The notes beneath the pieces were generated by a model, which was not told the origin of the DNA, made no database searches, and saw only the letters and a program-made list of their open reading frames with translations. From Nelumbo lutea (lineage: Eukaryota; Streptophyta; Magnoliopsida; Proteales; Nelumbonaceae): a DNA stretch of 64,000 nucleotides. The translations under genes were made by a program, and so were the position numbers. Location: the NCBI GenBank assembly GCA_022828595.1, contig JAKGHH010000006.1:11470633-11534632 (forward strand). Reading direction: 5' to 3'. Every line of letters starts with the position of its first letter. The stretch's first letter is position 1. Positions 1 to 10,290 of the stretch are shown here, in pieces.

Positions 1-153
1 TTTAATTTGAAATGAATATGGTGCCTTTTTTTCGGCTCACTTTCATAGTTTCAGTTCTGGTATCCCGTTATTCCAATGGCAACTTAAACATTTTGATTAT
101 CCACCGGGAAATATAAGCATTTTGGGCCACTTAAACTGTTGGTTTTTGGTTTA

Positions 154-291
154 GGCTGCATTTGGCATTCCTTATTTTAAGGACTTATCTCCTTTTTGCA
201 GTTAAAAACAGTTGAAAACTTAGTGTTCATAGGTGCATTTTAATTGCAAAAAGGAGATAAATCTTTAAAATAAAGAACGCTAAATGCAGCC
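154..291. mobile_element. PIF/Harbinger-like (Tourist) MITE, 138 bp
   Basis: The two ends form inverted repeats of about 50 bp: the left end starts GGCTGCATTTGGCATTC and the reverse complement of the right end starts GGCTGCATTTAGCGTTC. The similarity continues through a shared TTATCTCCTTTTTGCA core. The element is flanked on both sides by TTA (151-153 and 292-294). A 3-bp TTA duplication is the known signature of PIF/Harbinger insertion. There is no room for a transposase, so this is a non-autonomous element that would be moved in trans. The assignment rests on the target duplication and the structure; the family is not otherwise identified. Confidence 0.82.
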
Positions 292-410
292 TTAATTACC
301 ACCAATTAATCAATTATGACCAAATTCACTTTTTAATTAAGGTTTCCATCTAAACACCCCCCTTACTACCCTTATCCCATCACATCTATGCAAATTTTAG
401 TAATATGTGT

Positions 411-687
411 GATCTTTGATTAATTGGGTTCTTATCTTTTATACAATCCTGGGTTGGACCCATTTAGATTCTGTAGCTAATTCCATTGTTTGTGCTAGAC
501 CTACTGATCATAAAATTCCTTCAACAAAGTTCTACCATAATTGGGGGATTGCATCTCTAGTTGTATCTATTTACATTATGGGTGTGGGTAAACCACCCAC
601 AAATTTGTAAGCTCATCTTTCTCGTTATGATCAATAAAGTTACCTTTGCTGATAAAAAAAAAACAAAATTCTTCCATAGTTAATTGG
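411..687 (+). mobile_element. Short retroposed sequence with A-tail and target duplication
   Basis: An AATAAA signal at about 632 is followed by an A-run at 653-663 and further A-rich bases to 668. TTAATTGGG occurs at 419-427 and again at 679-687, and the similarity extends several bases upstream of each copy, as expected for a long target-site duplication of LINE-machinery retroposition. The 240 bp between do not encode a protein I recognise; the open frame at 416-610 has no known motif. It could be a 5'-truncated LINE or a processed transcript. The second TTAATTGGG is about 10 bp beyond the A-run, which weakens the case. Confidence 0.4.
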
Positions 688-1790
688 GAGCAAGGTAACA
701 CTCCACCTGTGGATCTAAAATTCTACCATGATTGGAAACAAGCAGAGAGTTGTGGGTCATTTTCAAATCCCTCAACAAACAGTAACAGACTTTAGAATAA
801 GGATTCATGGGACCTTCTATCTGTGCAATAATTTTCAACTATTCTATCTTTAACAAGGTTGTTTTCTTGGATTGCTGGTTGGTCAGATTCCATCCTAATT
901 TTTCCCAGCACAACTATCATATATCAAAGTTCTGCAAACTCCCTTTTCCTTCAAGTAAACCCATATATCAATTTGTCATGTTGCCCTGAAAAAACAACCC
1001 TCTGTTACCAACTAAATGCCATTGCCTACTCTGTCCCACATGTATTGTTCCTCTATTCCTTTCTGTTTCTATGGTTTTCTCTTTACCATAATTTCTCCTC
1101 TTCAATATGTGACATGATAAATACAATTTTGTTCTAGATTTCTTTTCATGGAAAATCCTCTGAACCTGGACATGGTATACCATACTTGCATCATACTGCA
1201 GTCTCTTACCATGTTTTGTCTATTCTTCTAACCATAACAGATCAACTCAATCAATTAATTACATCTTGTAGAATACCAATATCAAGCAATATGGTATTAG
1301 ATGCCTGTGAAAATACTGCAGGTTGCATTCTACATGCTTTGTACAAGCACACTATTGCCAAATTGAGTTAATCATTGATGTTGTTAATAACTCAGATTCA
1401 CATAATCAGATTATTGACTTGATTTCCTGTAATAAGTTACAAGATGTGTCAAAAGACATTATAAACACCCCCACTCTGCCTCTATGCATTATCTAGGGTT
1501 GTCTCTATTCATATGTTCTCTTTATTTCACTTGCTTCAACCCATACCTTTATAGCATCTCCTTTAAGTCACTTGTGGAGCAAATCTGGCTTCACATTTTC
1601 TTCATGATCACTGCTTGAACCTCTTCTTAAATTAAAGATTAATTAGTCATTTTGATGGGTCCATTTGCTCTTCTCATCCTCACAGACACTACTAAAGAAG
1701 GCCTAACTTTATGTTTGATCTGAATCTGACAGATCTGTGTTGAGTTGCTATCTAGCTTGATCTTGTCCACAACTTTTTTTCATTGCAATT
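688..1790. other. AT-rich low-copy-looking DNA, no gene recognised
   Basis: This stretch has T-rich, intron-like composition with scattered stops in all frames. The open frames (for example 859-1137 plus and 968-1183 minus) overlap each other on opposite strands and carry no motif. I see no terminal inverted repeats, tandem repeats or retroelement domains. It may be intronic or intergenic host sequence. Confidence 0.5.
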
Positions 1791-1794
1791 CCAG

Positions 1795-2000
1795 GCTCAT
1801 AATTACATTATTACGATTTAATAGTAAAGTTCAAGTATCTGATAAAGGAACTCCAGGAGTAAGACCATATCTTCAATCACTTGAAAGCGTTTTAGATACA
1901 CCGACAACATCAACAAAGCTTTCTGACAGAGATAGTTCCCAGGTCTTGGCTAGAATCTGGGAGCTTTATCATTTCAGTTTCAGCATCTTCCTTTATCTGC
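1795..2000 (+). other. Weak candidate exon of an unidentified host gene
   Basis: After a T-rich tract ending in a plausible 3' splice site (TTGCAATTCCAG at 783-794 of the 1000s, that is up to 1794), a reading frame stays open for about 95 codons with a non-repetitive, protein-like composition. It includes the stretch SDKGTPGVRPYLQSLESVLD, then polar residues and IWELYH. I do not recognise the protein. No matching donor site is obvious, and the frame runs into hydrophobic, AT-driven sequence after about 1970. It could be chance. Confidence 0.2.
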
Positions 2001-2095
2001 TGCATATTGCATGCTATTCTTGTAGAAGAGGCATTTTTCTTGTACATGACACTTGTCCTCAATTCTGTGCACCTTTTTCTCCTTGAATCACACAA

Positions 2096-2564
2096 CAAAA
2101 AGGCTACCAACACAGAAAATACAACAGAACTAGATTGACAACAGACCCCAATCAAGATTCAACAACAAGGCTACCAACACAACACCCAACACTTGACGCT
2201 GACTAGCAGAGAACCAAAGAAACAGACAGATTAAACCAGCCTTGACTAAAAGTCTAACACTGCAGATACCCAAACTAAAAGGACCTGACTGACAGAAACC
2301 TAGAGCAGAAAGAAACAGAAAACCGAACAACAAAACAGAGATAAAGAAAGCCCCTTGTTTTAAAATTTATAAGGGCGCACTAGCGCCCTGTAGTTTTCTT
2401 TGCTCCATCAAACCCCAATAAAAAACATGGGGATTTTCAAGGACCCTCTACCTCCGCACGGGTCTGTTGCTTCCACAACCCCAGATGCCTCATCTCCACC
2501 AGAAAGGGTAATCAATGTCTTGTCGTAGATCCTGAAAGAAGAAAAAGTGTTTTTTTTTGAGCCG
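2096..2564. other. A-rich spacer upstream of the LINE, nothing recognised
   Basis: The first half (2096-2345) is rich in A and CAACA-like words on the plus strand, with no tandem period I can define. The second half includes a GCGCACTAGCGCC segment at about 2373-2386. Short words from it (GCGCACTA, TAGTTTTCT, TTTTCTTTGCT) recur at 2933-2994, next to the organelle-like insert. No coding motif is visible until the LINE frame starts near 2565. Confidence 0.4.
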
Positions 2565-2915
2565 TCTACATCTTACTAGGGGGTAGAATCACTTTAATCA
2601 AGTTTACTTTGGCCAACCTACTAGTATATTTCTTTTCCACTTTCAAGCTTCCTGTTAAGATAGCAAGTCAAATTGAAAAGTTGATAAGGGACTTTCTTTG
2701 GGGATTTAGTGACTCAACAAAAGTTCATCTAGTGAAATGGGAAATTGTCATTAGGAGGCAAGAGGATGGGGGCTTAGGCATTGGTAATATTAAACTAAGA
2801 AACCTAGCTTTGTTAGGAAAGTGGTTATAGAGATTTCCTTTAGAGTAGGAGAGCTTGTGGCATCAAGTGGCGGTAAGCATTCATGGTATGGAGGCAAATG
2901 GATGGGATGCTGGAA
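2565..2915 (+). pseudogene. LINE (L1-type) reverse transcriptase C-end, fragment 1
   Basis: The translation contains GGRITLIK followed by a stretch of the type P-V-aliphatic-IEKLIRDFLWG, then VKWEIV, GGLGIGNIKLRNLALLGKW. These are the conserved steps at the C-terminal end of the RT thumb and the following linker in plant L1-type LINE ORF2. The N-terminal endonuclease and RT palm are absent upstream. Stops follow KWL at about 2828 and again at about 2846, after which recognisable LINE residues (SLWHQVA, NGWDAG) run on to about 2915. At that point organelle-like DNA interrupts. It is an old, dead copy. Confidence 0.8.
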
Positions 2916-2924
2916 TCGACCCTA

Positions 2925-3305
2925 GGGCATGCTAACGCCCAACCATTTTCTTTGCTGGAGCACATGGAACGCAGGAGCGCACTATAGTTTTCTATGTAAG
3001 GTGAGATAGGTGACAGGTAGCTTGCTTCCAAGCCAATAAGATAGGTGGCGGGCCGGGTGTAGAGGTGAATCGCCAAAAGCTTTCGGTAGCTTAGCTTGCT
3101 TCCAAGCCGGCCCGGTTGCGAGGAATCAAGAAGCGATGAGCAATTGCAGTCGAAGGTTGGCTCTAGCCTATCAGCTAGCAGTGAGCTTGGCTACAACGAA
3201 GTTACCAAGTGTGAAGGGAAAGGCCTTCTTCACTTGAGTCGTATGCGGGGGAACTCGCATGTGTGGTTCTTGGAGGGGGGGGGGGGGGAGCTAGTAGGAG
3301 CCATC
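2925..3305 (+). other. Organelle-derived segment with group II intron domain V-like hairpin (probable NUMT)
   Basis: The sequence GAGTCGTATGCGGGGGAACT at 3235-3254 followed by CGCATGTGTGGTTC has the layout of a group II intron domain V. It shows a lower stem, a two-base bulge region, an upper stem (TGCG/CGCA) and a GGAA tetraloop, close to the usual GAGCCGTATGCG...CGCACGTACGGTTC. The triad AGC reads AGT here, so the copy is decayed. A G-run (3277-3290) and GAGCTAGTAGGAGCC follow. The region is GC-richer than its surroundings and includes a repeated GCTTGCTTCCAAGCC (3021 and 3087 areas), a style typical of plant mitochondrial introns. The source intron is not identified. Confidence 0.65.
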
Positions 3306-3309
3306 CCAT

Positions 3310-4700
3310 ATTTGGAGCCCAATATGAAATCCTATTTTCTTGCAAGACTTGTTCATATAAGGGCAAACTCCAAAGAAATTGAAGGTTATTCTCTTTCTTT
3401 AAAGAAATTGAAGGTTATTTCCTCTATTCATGTGAATGGCGGTTCTTGGGATTTGGGACTAAGGAGAGACTTGAGGGATTCAGAAGTGGCATCCCCAGTT
3501 GGGCTATTCTCTTTATTGGGTATTATCTTCCTTGATCAATCTTGCCCAAATAATAGAATTTGGTCAAAGTCCCCCGGAAGGATTTTCTCTTGCTCTTCAT
3601 TTTTCAATGCTTTACTTAGTTCTACTATTGTACTTACCCCTTTCCCTACAAAATAAGTGTGGGGTACTCCTATTCCACCAAAGGTTAGGGATTTCTACTG
3701 GGAAGTGGTTCTCCAAAAGGTCAACAGTTTGGATGTACTTCAAAGAAAATGGAAAGGCTGCTACCTATCCCCTCATGTCTTGCCTTTTCCTGCAGAGTTG
3801 TGAGATAGTGGCTCATCTATTTGTTCCTTGTCCTTTTACTTCATGTATTTGAGATTGGTTCTCCTCTCTCTTTGGTTGTAGGTGAACTCTTTCGTCTATG
3901 TGGAACCTTTTTGACTCTAGCTTCTTCTAGTTGCCAAAAAAAGAGGTAGGGTATGTGGAAAAAAGCATGAGCAAATGTTTTATGGTTAATGTGGGAGGAG
4001 AGAAATAATAGGATTTTCCAAGGGTAGGAAAGAACCAAAGAAACACTTATAGAGGGCATCACTACCAGGATCATACATTGGCTAAAAGCTTTGGAGATTT
4101 TTAAAGACTTTTCCTTCATTGACTTCACTAGAGGATGGAGTGTCATAGCTGGTTCCTCATCTTTCTCTCCATCAGTTCAAGAAGGTTGGACCCCACCACC
4201 TTGCTCTAGAGTGAAACTGAATTTTGATGGAAGCTCTATAGGCTACCCAAGCCCTTTGGGTATAGGGAGTGTTTTCATAAATGAGGGAGGTAGAGTGTTG
4301 GCTTCGTAGGGGTGGGAGACTCCCTAAGGGCATAAGTTTTTCATTTACTCCAAGCTCTCAGATTGGCAAAGTAATGGGGATTGCAACGGTTAGAAGTTGA
4401 GGGAGACTCCAAATTGGTAATAGGCTGGCTGCAAACAAGAAGCTTGGGCACATTTCTTTTCAAACATTAGCTAAGAGAAATCTCAAGCTTACCAAGAGAG
4501 ATTGGGGTGAGGTTTAACTGGGCAAGAAGATTAGCAAATGGTATGGTTGATGCTTTGGCAAAGCAAGTAGTCAATAGGCAAGAGTTGTTTTGGGCTTGTT
4601 TATGAGACAGTTCTTGTCAAAGGGTTCTCCATCCAACCCTTGGATGGTAGTAGTTGTAATCTTTATCCATTATTAATGAAAATTAGTGTTCCCCATAAAA
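3310..4700 (+). pseudogene. LINE ORF2 C-terminal half: zinc-binding region and RNase H, fragment 2
   Basis: The LINE resumes with NGGSWDLGLRRDLRDSEVAS, the usual wnl.frR.LrdwE step. It continues in another frame with PPKVRDFYWEVVLQKVNSLD and, after a frameshift, HLFVPCPFTSCI, which together are the zf-RVT region. An RNase H of the plant RVT_3 type follows: PPPCSRVKLNFDGSS with GIGSVFINEGGRVLAS at 4195-4308, then LEVEGDSKLVIGW near 4390-4425, then FNWARRLANGMVDALAKQVV at about 4512-4570. All pieces are in the right order but need at least three frame changes and contain stops. No long A-tail is preserved near 4700. Confidence 0.82.
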
Positions 4701-4917
4701 CAAAATATTCCTCTTTAAGTTGTTCACCAAGAGACCTTTTTGAGTAGTTGCATGCATGGCCTTGTAGACCAAAATTGTTCTAAACATGCTTTCAACCAAT
4801 ATTTTGTTTCCTACTTTTGTATTATATCCCTATATTAGTTTTGACAGATGGACATACTAAAGACAATAGAAAATGAAAGATAATAAAATGCTATATATGG
4901 ATCTCAAAAGATGTAGC

Positions 4918-6235
4918 TGAAGGAAGGTGAAATCCATTATATGGATGGTCGAACCATGCTAGATGGTTGGGCAAAATTTTAAAAAATTTCTTTTACCCTT
5001 TAAAAAAATCACATTTTTCAAGGATTGTTTTTGCATCGAAATCGAACCAGATTTGATACCAAAAGAAAGGGAGAAGTATACCTGATACAGATTCCACAAA
5101 TGTAGCTCCCAAAGTGATAGTTCATGTCCAAAGTGAAGTCTCAACTCCAGCTTCCACTAATGATGGCGTAGCTTGAATTAAAGCCAGTTCAACAACACAA
5201 TTTTCAAGAAAACTGTAATCCAACACCTTGGATCGGACAAGGGAGGTGAGCACAAGATTTATCTAAATTTGTTTTGCAAAAAGTAGAGAGAGAACTGATC
5301 TTTATCAATCCCAAAACCATAGTCGAATCGGGAGAAAACTGGGAGACAAAAGAGTGCAGGGAGGATTAGAAACTACAAAACTATGAAGTTGCCTTAGATT
5401 GGTCTTCTCCCTCTTTTATAATCTCTTATGAAGCTATCTCCTAATCTAATTAGGAGATAATCTAGATCTAAATCAGATCTGGACTCTCTTTAGAGATAGA
5501 CCTTATCTTATTGTAAAATTAGGTGCTCCATACCCAGATCCAAACCCATATTCGCCCCATGTCACATGATAACTTAAGCAATCATGTGACATCTTGATTA
5601 ATCTTATTAATCATGGGATTTAGGTCTATTAAGCAAGTGGCTCACGTCCCTAAGTAGTCCATTTGGTTCACTTTGTATGGCATGGGACCCCAAAAATGAC
5701 CTTACATAAGCCCACATGGGTTTAGCCCAACCTTTGTGAAAAGGCTTATCCAAATTCACTATCAAGCATAATGAACCCCTGAGTCCATCAGTATGAGCTC
5801 TCAATGAGCCCAACATTTACATTAAATGATCATTGAGTCCAACCATCTTATGAAGGCCCAAGGATAATAGACTTAAGTAAAATATAATCTATCAGGTAAA
5901 AAGCTCTAAATGGTCTCTTACACTTAACATCCCATCCTCTAATGAACAAACACTACCTGACAAAGGGGAGCCTCTCCCCTGGCTATAAGGTGTAGTGTCG
6001 CACTCTCTGCTCAGATGGGTCATAGGAATTAAAACATTTTTCAAACACTTTTCTTATCAAATGCATTTGAAATCGATTACCGGTAGTTTTGGTTTTCATT
6101 AGAGAGTGTAGTCCTGATCCACTTTGTCTGACAAAGGGATTGATCTTATCACTATGATCACCCACTCGAGTGAATTCTTAAATTGCCCCAACATATTCAA
6201 GTTTTGACCTTTGAAGGATCTCACTGATTGTCACT
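4918..6235 (-). repeat. Copia family C1 LTR, truncated copy 1 (U3 end missing)
   Basis: This begins with TGAAGGAAGGTGAAATCC, which is the reverse complement of the C1 LTR 3' end, and follows the other C1 LTRs in this window block by block (ATATGGATGG near the end, TCACATGAT, CCCATGTGGG, a long stretch of 'tgggcc/aagcccat' words). It loses similarity after GGATCTCACTGATTG near 6232, about 350-500 bp before the expected ACACTATCTAACA terminus. The open frames within it (4959-5144, 5607-5816, 5983-6165) are LTR shadows. No internal region is attached. Confidence 0.85.
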
Positions 6236-6239
6236 ATAA

Positions 6240-6800
6240 ATCTATTTTTGTTTTGTTGTTAAATAAAGAATTTTCAATAATTATTGGAGATTAAACTACT
6301 TTTATTTAACTTTTTAAGTTCAATTTGTTGTACTTATTGATTAATATTTATTAGAGATTAAACTATTATTTGTGCTTATACTATCTATTGGCTAATTTAA
6401 TATATTGTCAATATTTATTGTGTTTTGTAGTTATTTTATTTATTGTATTTTCATTATGGATTTATTTTCAATAATTGTTGATTTCTACTATAAGTTTTCA
6501 ATAGTTATTGGAAATTAAACTACTGTTATTAACTAGATATTAGACTTTTAGTTTAGTTGAAACTAGGAATGTTCATGGGTCGGTTCGATTTGGTTTTATG
6601 TTTTTTAGCTAGTCAAGTAAACCTGGTGAGGTTGGGTAGTTGGTCACCTGAAATCGATTAACCATTAGTAAACATCAACCAACTTGGATTGTGTTGATTT
6701 GGGTCAATTTTTGGTTTGACCATTTGGTTCAAAAGATTTAAACTTAAAAAAATCAAATTTACTTTAAAATTTATATGGGTAATATTAGAAATATATTAAA
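6240..6800 (+). repeat. AT-rich repeat with embedded hAT-like GGTCGGTT block; inverted copy at 17225-17700
   Basis: From 6240 to about 6550 the sequence is built of motifs such as AATATTTATTAGAGATTAAAC. From about 6553 it changes to a block beginning AGGAATGTTCATGGGTCGG, with AACCTGGTGAGGTTGGGTAG inside. The same order, in reverse complement, is present at 17225-17700, including the junction TTGAAACTAGGA. The block at 6553-7082 has weakly matching ends (AGGAATGTTCAT against AGGGTTTTCAT in reverse), which suggests an old non-autonomous hAT element inside a larger repeat. No coding capacity. Confidence 0.6.
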
Positions 6801-7465
6801 TAATTAAATTTATGATATAAAGTATTTTAGACTAAGAAATATGTGAATTTCCCACTTCTTTACATATTAAAAGTTATATTTAAAATATAAAATATTAATA
6901 CATATCTGTGGTCGGGTTAGTTCAATTTTGGTCAATTTACAAATGGCCAAACCAAAAATGACTTGACCTGGTCGGGTTGGGAATATCAAAATTGTTAAAC
7001 CAAGTTGATCAAAAATACTAGAAAATGACCAACTTGGGTCGAGTTGGGTCGGATTGGTCAATTTCATCGGTTTGATGAAAACCCTAGCTAAAATTAATTA
7101 TTGTTATTTTTTGTATTATAAAAAATTATTAAAGTAGTATAAAAATATAAATAATTATTAATTATTTAAAAAAATACAACAATTGTATACTCTTATGTAT
7201 TTTCTATTGTTTAGCTTTTTGCTTAACAAAACCCGTGCATCACATGCTCTTATATATTAAACTTGGATGTTCCATGTTAGCATGTCTCTTTTTTAAGAGA
7301 AGTTATTTATTTATTTTCTTCATTTTTTATATTTTTCTTATTTTTTTTAAATATAAAATAGTAGTCATTGCTTATCTTTGTTAGATTAATAAAGTTGCGC
7401 ATTATTAGAAAAAGACCTTTTGGTTTTCCAAGGCTTCTTATTTTAATGCACGTTATTATTATAAT
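6800..7465. other. AT-rich repeat tail with CCCGTGCATCACATGC motif
   Basis: The right half of the GGTCGGTT block (to about 7082) is followed by AT-rich sequence and, at about 7231-7247, CCCGTGCATCACATGC. That is a decayed version of the CGTGCA hairpin motif often found at plant Helitron 3' ends. The following TCCATGTTAGCATGTCTCTTTTTT closely resembles the sequence after the similar motif at 10565-10590. The 6867-7067 frame is an artefact of this repeat. Confidence 0.35.
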
Positions 7466-7487
7466 TAAAAGAGAGAGAGAGAGAGAA
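7466..7487. repeat. (GA)n microsatellite
   Basis: About nine to ten GA units interrupt AT-rich DNA immediately upstream of the hAT MITE. Confidence 0.9.
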
Positions 7488-7503
7488 TAGTAATAATATA
7501 AAT

Positions 7504-7776
7504 CAAGGTTTATAAAACCGAATCGGACAACAAATTGGTCAAAGGTTGGTTCCCAGGTCTAATGGTCCAACCGTTCGAATCGAATGGATGGCCCATTCTA
7601 ACAAAAAATAAAAAATAGCCATATCTACTGGATGGTTCAAATGATCTAATCGTCTGAGTCAATGATTTGTTGATCAAGTCAATAGTTTTTGGCAAAATAA
7701 TGGTTTTGGGGTAAAATAGAACCGGTCACCTGACCGGTTCCCAGTTTTTCCAATCGGTCCAGTTTTGAAAATCATG
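7504..7776. mobile_element. hAT-like MITE, 273 bp
   Basis: The left end CAAGGTTTATAAAACCGAATC and the reverse complement of the right end CATGATTTTCAAAACTGGACC are imperfect inverted repeats of the common plant hAT type CAAGGTTTTCAAAACCGGACC. Flanking 8-mers are ATATAAAT (7496-7503) and ATATAAAA (7777-7784), seven of eight matching, as expected for hAT 8-bp duplications. The interior is made of GGTTC/GAACC words (TGACCGGTTC) and has no transposase. The minus-strand frame at 7510-7695 is fortuitous. Confidence 0.75.
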
Positions 7777-7784
7777 ATATAAAA

Positions 7785-9400
7785 CAAATAATATAAATAT
7801 GTTGAAATTAAAAAAATAAAAAATTATTAATTTAAAAATTCACTAAACTTTCACTAAAAATAAATATTAACAGAACTTAGTAAATATTAACAATGTGTTT
7901 CAATTCCACGTCAAAATCCAACTTAATAAACACTAAAATAAATAATATTAATTGGTAGTTTTAATAATATTATTAGATAGCTTATAAGTTGAGACCTTAA
8001 TAAACGCTAATAAAACATATTAATTGATAGTTTTAAAATACCAACAATTAATTAAAAATCCAAAAAATTTTGAAAAACCTAAGCATAATTAAAATACTAA
8101 AAATAATTAAAAATATTGAAACTTAACAATATTTTATATTAATAAGGGTATTTACTAAAAATAATTAAGAAGTACAATTAATATTATTTTATTATTAAAA
8201 AATACCTAAGCTAGAAATTATTGATAAATATTGAAAATTAGTTGTACTTTTTATTAACTATGGTATTTATTTATTCATTTAATTTATTTTTATTGAAAGC
8301 AACTGCAAATTAATTTTGTAGTGACTAATATGCAAAAATAAATGATGAAAAAACTGAAAATTATTGAAAAATACTCATATGCAAAATTTATTGAATAATA
8401 ATGAATAACACCAAAAACTAATTAAAAATCTAAAAATTCTGAAAAAGCTACAGCTTAATTAAAATACTAAAAATAATTAAAAATTAAATTAACTATATTT
8501 TATTGCAAAAAATACTGAATAATAGTGAAAAAATGTATTTTAATTATTAATAGTAATATAGTTGGCAATAATTATTTTTACATTGTAATTAAGAGTAATT
8601 ATAATTTAAGCTATAAATGGTAGAAAATTATATTTAATTGCCAAAAAGTTATATTTTCTTACTATAAAATTACATGTAATTAGTTTTAGCCAAGAAATTA
8701 GCAATATTTCTACCAATGTGGTAATTTCTATAAATTACTGTATTTATAATTTAATAATTATAATATTTTAATAATTAATAATAAAAAGTAACAAATCATT
8801 TATAACTCAACCTAATCCAATTAGATCTATAAATTTGTAAGATCAAGCAACTATTTTATTTTGTGTTCGGTCTAGTTGAGATATGCACCATACCCACACA
8901 TTATTAGGGATAATTAGATCTAAAGTATAATTGGGTATCTTTGGAGTCCAATGATGAATTTAGCGAACAGGGACCAAGCTAAACAATCCCTAATCTTAAC
9001 TTGGAAGTTATATGCATATATGGTAAATATTATTATATAATATTTAAATAATAAATTTTATGTTAATTTATATATTATTTTATACTAGACTAGAATTAAA
9101 TAAAAATTTTAATTTGTAAAAAAACATAGTTTTATAATTAACACAGGCCTCTTTATCAATAGAAAATGTGAAAGCCCAAGCTCGAGAACGGCCTAACCAT
9201 CGGGCCAAGATCTTGAACCTGATTTCGCCCCTTATATAAAGCCCAAAGTTCAAGCTTGAGGCCGAAACCCAATCTATACACAAAATGTCTTATTTTTAGT
9301 ATACTTTTATAAATTAATTTATATTTCCTAAGAGTAAATTGATATATATTAATAATTTAAGAAGCATATATATATATATATAATGTCATTGGTTCTTTTC
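7785..9400. other. AT-rich non-coding DNA
   Basis: This is very AT-rich sequence with recurring AAAATACTAAAAATAATTAAAAA-type words but no clear tandem period. At about 9145-9285 there is a short GC-richer piece with GCCCAAGCTCGAG and GGGCCAAGATCTTGAACCTG, resembling the hAT-type TIR blocks elsewhere (9780-9892 and 54350-54882). I find no coding motif. The minus-strand frame at 9080-9283 covers that piece and is not protein-like. Confidence 0.5.
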
Positions 9401-9429
9401 CTCTCTTTCCCTCTCGCTCGACTCAGATA

Positions 9430-9760
9430 ATGATGAAGCTCGAGCTCATCTCTTGGGAAAAGGAACAAGGAGAAATGGTTGAAGTCAGTGAGCGACTGTT
9501 ACTCCGGGTAACTGCGGGCCCCCCGACGGCAAAGACTTGGGGAGCTCCTTGGGTTGTTTGATCACATTGAGGTTCTTCATGTACGTCAGTAGGGACCCAG
9601 AGAGCTACCTTCGCTTCCTAACTACCTCTTCCGTGGATCGAATCACTATGCGTTATCTTCCGAACCGGTTGTTAAGCATATCCGTAAGCCTCTTCAGCGA
9701 TTTAGAAAAAATAGCGGTTAGTTTTTTTGTTATGGTATATATATATATAACATAAGTACT
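9430..9760 (+). other. Unrecognised GC-richer island with overlapping short frames
   Basis: Between AT-rich flanks lies a 300-bp island of near-balanced composition. One frame opens at 9430 (ATGATGAAGCTCGAGCTC) and encodes about 43 residues ending at 9561. A second frame (9537-9755) encodes 72 residues with FFMYVSRDPESYLRFL. Neither shows a motif I recognise. It could be a captured gene fragment, since hAT and Helitron elements often carry such pieces, or a decayed host exon. A (TA)n run begins directly after it at about 9736. Confidence 0.3.
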
Positions 9761-9779
9761 TTTTTATATATGTAGGATT

Positions 9780-9892
9780 ATTTGAGCAAGCCTGAGCTCG
9801 AGCCCACAAGCTCAAAATTTTGTCCAAGCCTAAAAAAATAATAGGTTAGGCTAGGCTAGGCTGTCGGGCTATGTAGCCTATGAATAGGTCTA
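9780..9892. mobile_element. Partial hAT-type element end (same TIR family as 54350-54882)
   Basis: The sequence ends in GCCTATGAATAGGTCTA, nearly identical to the right TIR GCCCATGAATAGGTCTA of the complete element at 54350-54882. It is preceded by the same kind of 'aggctaggctaggct' filler. No matching left end TAGACCTGTTCATG is found upstream, so this is a one-ended fragment or the left end has decayed. Confidence 0.5.
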
Positions 9893-9959
9893 ATTGTATA
9901 TATAAACTATTGTATATATCAAAAATCATATGAAATAAAAATTTAAACATCTTTTTCAA

Positions 9960-10290
9960 TTTTTTTTTAAATGGACCTCTCATAGCTTAGCCCGGTCCAC
10001 AGCCTGGCCTATCCTAAGGCTTGGCCCAACACGATCTGATTTACACCTCTACTCGAACTTATCTAATACTGGGGATGGGTTAGGAAATACGATGATTCCC
10101 CATCCTTGACAAGGAGTGGGGTGCCTTGCTCCTAAACTCGCCTAACATTGAGGAGTGGATGCCTTGCATTGAACCTACCTGACACTAGGGATGGGTTGGG
10201 GATGGGGTAGAGTGTCTTGACTATGGGGTAGGGATAGGGATGGGATGCCCCACCCTGAACCCACCTCGTTGTCATTCCTATATATTTGTT
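9960..10290. repeat. MITE-like GC blocks of GGGATGGGG type
   Basis: Two adjacent blocks are visible. The first (about 9968-10055) has GCCCGGTCCACAGCCTGGCC and ends ATTTACACCTCTACTCGA, a common plant hAT right end. The second (10056-10285) consists of GGGGATGGGTT, GGATGGGGTAG and CCCCACCCTGAACCCACC words, typical of another small hAT family. Exact boundaries and target duplications could not be fixed. Confidence 0.4.

Noticed and set aside
1186..1371. Small plus-strand gene at 1186-1371
   Set aside because: No motif, atypical AT-driven composition and no start context or splice support. Likely chance.
3235..3275. Active group II intron
   Set aside because: Only a domain V-like hairpin with an altered catalytic triad is present. 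No intron-encoded protein and no bounding exons are seen, and it lies in a dead LINE.
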